Source of the DNA: Opisthocomus hoazin
Taxonomy: Eukaryota > Chordata > Aves > Opisthocomiformes > Opisthocomidae
Direction of reading: 5' to 3'
Assembly: GCF_030867145.1 (NCBI RefSeq)
Contig: NC_134433.1
Coordinates: 17,581,896-17,645,895, forward strand
DNA: 64,000 bases
Shown one piece after another: positions 57,800 to 64,000 of the stretch (position 1 is the stretch's first letter; the number at the start of each line of letters is the position of its first letter). The position numbers and the translations under genes are program-made. Under the pieces are notes generated by a model, which made no database searches, was not told the origin of the DNA, and worked only from the letters and a program-made list of their open reading frames with translations.

Positions 57800-59640
57800 G
57801 TGTCAACTCAACAGGCTTTATCTAGACATAGAGCGATTTTAGCTAACTAGAAGTGGCTTTTAAATGCACCTTACCTAAAGCAATGCTAACTTTTATTTTT
57901 GACATTTAAAACTATCTCTATAAGCCAGACCACGTTTAAATTAATGAACTATGTGGGCCAGTTTTATGCCTAATTACATGTATCCAAAAGTTTGCACTGG
58001 TTTGAGCATACACACTTCTTGCTTTGTCTGACATTTCCAGTAATGAAAGGCATCCATCCAATTATTGTACTTTCAAGGAGGACTTCACTGCTGTGGGAAG
58101 CTACATGCAAACACAATTTTTAAAGTAGGTGATATCTCTGCTGAGATTATTTTTAAAATCGTGCACAGAACTAATTGGTCTAGCCTTTAAAAGTAAGATC
58201 AAGTTGCCAATAAACCACCTTAGATAGTACTGAATTTAAGATACAGTGCAGAAATATTAGAAAAGCAGGAAACAGTCCATCTGTGTAAAACATATACTAT
58301 GCCGACTTAATATATTCTCTTTATCACTCATGCTAAATAAATTTACTGGTCATATATGCACACACACGCTCTCTGCATTTTTTTTCTTTAACTAAAAAAT
58401 CCAGCAGGGGGCATACATTACATACTTTAATTTCAATTTAACCATACAATCTAATAGGCAAGGTTATTCCTATAGATCAGACTTATTCTCTTAATGCACA
58501 AAGTTGTAGTATTTTTCCAAAATTAAGTCACAGCACCATCTGCCTCATCTTTATACACACGAACCACCAGCAGTTAAAATCAGCTTAGAGTCTTCCACTC
58601 CCCTGCAATCAGTCTGCTGGCAAGTACCAGGTATCTACCTCTCTGAAGTGGGAAGACTTTCAAAAACCTGTACAAATAGCTTCTGAGTAGCCGTGAAAAC
58701 AAGTTTAATTACAGAAAGAATGTAAACTCCCCCAGTGAACTGGTAATAATTTTACTGTCTAAAACTTCCTTCATATAATTATTTGCTACTAGGCGTAAAT
58801 TGGCAAAGCACTTACCTGTGTCTTTAGCACTCACATCACACAGGAAAACCATCCATGACCTGGGACTGTGAAGGAATGTGATGTATAAAGCCAGCACCGC
58901 CCCTCTTGTAGCTATGATGGAATTTAGCTCAGCCAGTCAATGAAAAGTATTCTGCTGTAAGAATGTAAATACATGTATCGTGTGTGCTGTTTGTGGAAAG
59001 ACTTCTCATCATACTTACTCTAATCAGTCCTCCAAAATACAAGTACAGTGTGTTTGTCCTTACAGTAGAGCAACAGGTGCAAACTTACTCCTCAGAATTA
59101 CGGTCACTCAAGACAAAGCAAAAACCTGAAGACAATGGCAGTCATATGACAAATACGAACAGCCCACCCAACCTCTGTCCACTTGCATTAAAGCTGTGAT
59201 ATTAGCAATGCCAAGGATCCTGATAGTTTGACCAAGTATCTTTCAGATACTTATATTAAGATGCGTATTTTTAAAAGTCTTTCAGGCTGTTTCCATAGTG
59301 TCATAGCAACAGCCTAGCTACACTTCAAACTGAATTTGATGATCCAGACCTTCAACAGTTAACTTATACTTTACCTTTGTACACTTTTGGTGGGTTGTTT
59401 GTTTTGTTTTCTGAGACTGCTAACAAAGTGGTTGCTTCATTCATGGTTTCTTAAGTAAAGTTCAGTAGAAAGTGAACCTATTTCCAATGCCACTGAACTT
59501 CTGTACTTTTTTAAACTGAAATTCAGAGCACACAGCATCATGACTAGAACAAAAATCTTCTAAGCAAAAGCTCTGGGTTCTTTTCACTGATTTTACCTTG
59601 TTACCTGTCACTTCATTCTACAGACAAGCAGTAAATCCGA
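57800..59640. other. Intergenic region, no recognised gene
   Basis: AT-rich sequence before the SMTNL2 3' end. No exon, retroelement or RNA gene supported. Confidence 0.5.
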
Positions 59641-59656
59641 AGAGCATTTGACATAT

Positions 59657-59662
59657 TTTATT
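59657..59662 (-). terminator. SMTNL2 candidate poly(A) signal
   Basis: Minus-strand AATAAA (TGTAATAAAATATG) about 1.4 kb after the SMTNL2 stop. The 3'UTR would run from 61053 to about 59640. Confidence 0.45.
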
Positions 59663-61053
59663 ACAAACAGTCATCAATACAGAACCAAAGTCATCTTTAT
59701 AAGTATCTACAAAAAGCACAAATGCAGGTCAAAAAACATTCTCTAGCATGAGCAGAGGGCTCGTGGTTTTCAGCTTTTACTTTCTATGAGCCTGTTCTTC
59801 AGGAAGAAATAATTTTAAAAGGCGCTTTTTTTAAAGTATTCTTTTTTAGTGGTTTTGGTTTTAACATTCACTGTCAAAACAAAACTCTGTTGATTTATCA
59901 AAGAGAAAAACAGAAAGGGTGACACATGACCTTTTTGTCCAGTAAATCTAGAATAACCCCAGCATATTGTGGTTTTAATGCTAATTTAATTCAAAAAAGG
60001 AAGCTAGTCCAAGGCATTTAAAAACTCCCACGTCTTTCATACTATTTTGGCATATTGCCTGTCCACCTCAGAGTCAGCATGAGGACTGAGAAAGTCATAA
60101 AGACTTCATTCCTGTCCGCACTGGAGAGTTGCTCTCCCCTGGAGTCCAGGTCAAAGCACACTACAGTCTTGCTTCTATTACAACTGTTCAGACGATTTTG
60201 TACATTGCTAGCTCCCCCCTTTCCTGTAATCCTAAATCATACAAACACACAACCTCGTACACAGAACAGCCCCCAGATGTTGCTGTTCTCCATGATCAAG
60301 AAATTAATCCAGGACTGCCAGTAGAGGCTTTAGCAAGACTCGAAGCAAATCACGTTACATTTGACCATTACAGACAAACGCTGTTGTGCAACACCGTCAT
60401 TATCTGTCACCCCAGCCAGCAGGTAGGACGCTATGTTCTCTTTCTGCTTTAAGAGAACAGAACAATTCCTGTTTGATGTGCGTGTGCATGTATGCTGGAG
60501 CAGGGGGGTAAGGTTGGAGGAGATGCAATATTGCCCTAGTGGTTGAGTACTCCAGGTTATTATTTGCTAAAAGGAATTTTCCTTTTCCATCTGCTATTTC
60601 TTTTGTGCTATGCTCAACAGAGAAGTGGAATCGAAGGTGCTATCTTCTGGAGTTTTATCTGCATTTGAAGAGGGCACACCTTCATAGCAGAGTTACCTGT
60701 CACCGCATAAAACTGCATCCCCAGCCTAACATGAGCAGCAAATTAGCTTCCTCTCATCTTAAAACACAATAATACTAAAAATCCAACCTACTACTAGCAC
60801 CAGAATTACAGCATTTGCCTTTCCCTATGTTTTTTTTGTCTTTTTCAAACATGCTTCTCTATTACTAACATACTGATGTGATCAACACCTCGGGGCGCTG
60901 CTCAGCAATACTTCAGCCAGCTAGCCACGCAGTTGAATGTAAGCAAAGGGACAGTAAAAAGCAAGAAATAACACTGCGTTCCATTTGCAAAATATCACTC
61001 TTCCCACTAGCATACTGTACTTGGCCCTTCTGGCTGGAGAGGTGTCGATGGTT

Positions 61054-64000
<2,947 letters not shown>

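Overview
The window is vertebrate nuclear DNA, almost certainly from a bird. Genes are split by AT-rich introns with GT-AG boundaries. There are two CR1-type LINEs with the avian 3' end (TCTATGATT repeats), GC-rich CpG-island promoters, and an endogenous retrovirus fragment whose LTR opens with a TGTCCTGG motif familiar from neoavian LTRs. The gene set matches the human 17p13 neighbourhood. I see no prokaryotic operon, CRISPR array, rRNA gene or convincing tRNA.

Layout. (1) 1-33.5 kb, + strand: the 3' part of PITPNM3 (NIR1). Eleven coding exons (1650-27463) encode about 612 residues covering the end of the DDHD region, the linker and the LNS2 domain; a long 3'UTR probably runs to a poly(A) signal at 33473. 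A 1-kb CR1 with an open reverse-transcriptase frame lies in an intron at 20.8-21.8 kb. (2) 35.5-41.6 kb, - strand: PIMREG (FAM64A/CATS), tail-to-tail with PITPNM3 as in mammals, starting from a CpG island at 41.1-41.8 kb. (3) 44.6-47.9 kb, + strand: FBXO39, three coding exons, 439 residues. (4) 48.8-53.2 kb, - strand: TEKT1, seven coding exons, 402 residues, convergent with FBXO39. (5) 54.5-56.0 kb, - strand: ERV fragment (LTR, lysine-type primer-binding site, gag-like open frame) upstream of TEKT1. (6) 56.5-57.2 kb: a second CpG island, probably bidirectional, with a short + strand ORF and a nearby exon that closely resembles the last exon of the mitochondrial citrate carrier SLC25A1. (7) 57.4-57.8 kb: a truncated CR1. 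(8) 59.7-64 kb, - strand: the 3' end of SMTNL2, two exons of the C-terminal calponin-homology domain; the gene continues past the window edge.

The genes share no pathway. PITPNM3 is a membrane-associated lipid-signalling protein, PIMREG a mitotic regulator, FBXO39 a probable SCF substrate adaptor, TEKT1 a ciliary/flagellar microtubule inner protein, and SMTNL2 a CH-domain actin/tropomyosin-associated protein. FBXO39 and TEKT1 are both known for testis expression and share a convergent 3' region here. Least explained are the orphan SLC25A1-like exon beside the TEKT1 CpG island, the ERV with a CRE-bearing LTR in the TEKT1 sense direction, and the unresolved last exon of PIMREG.
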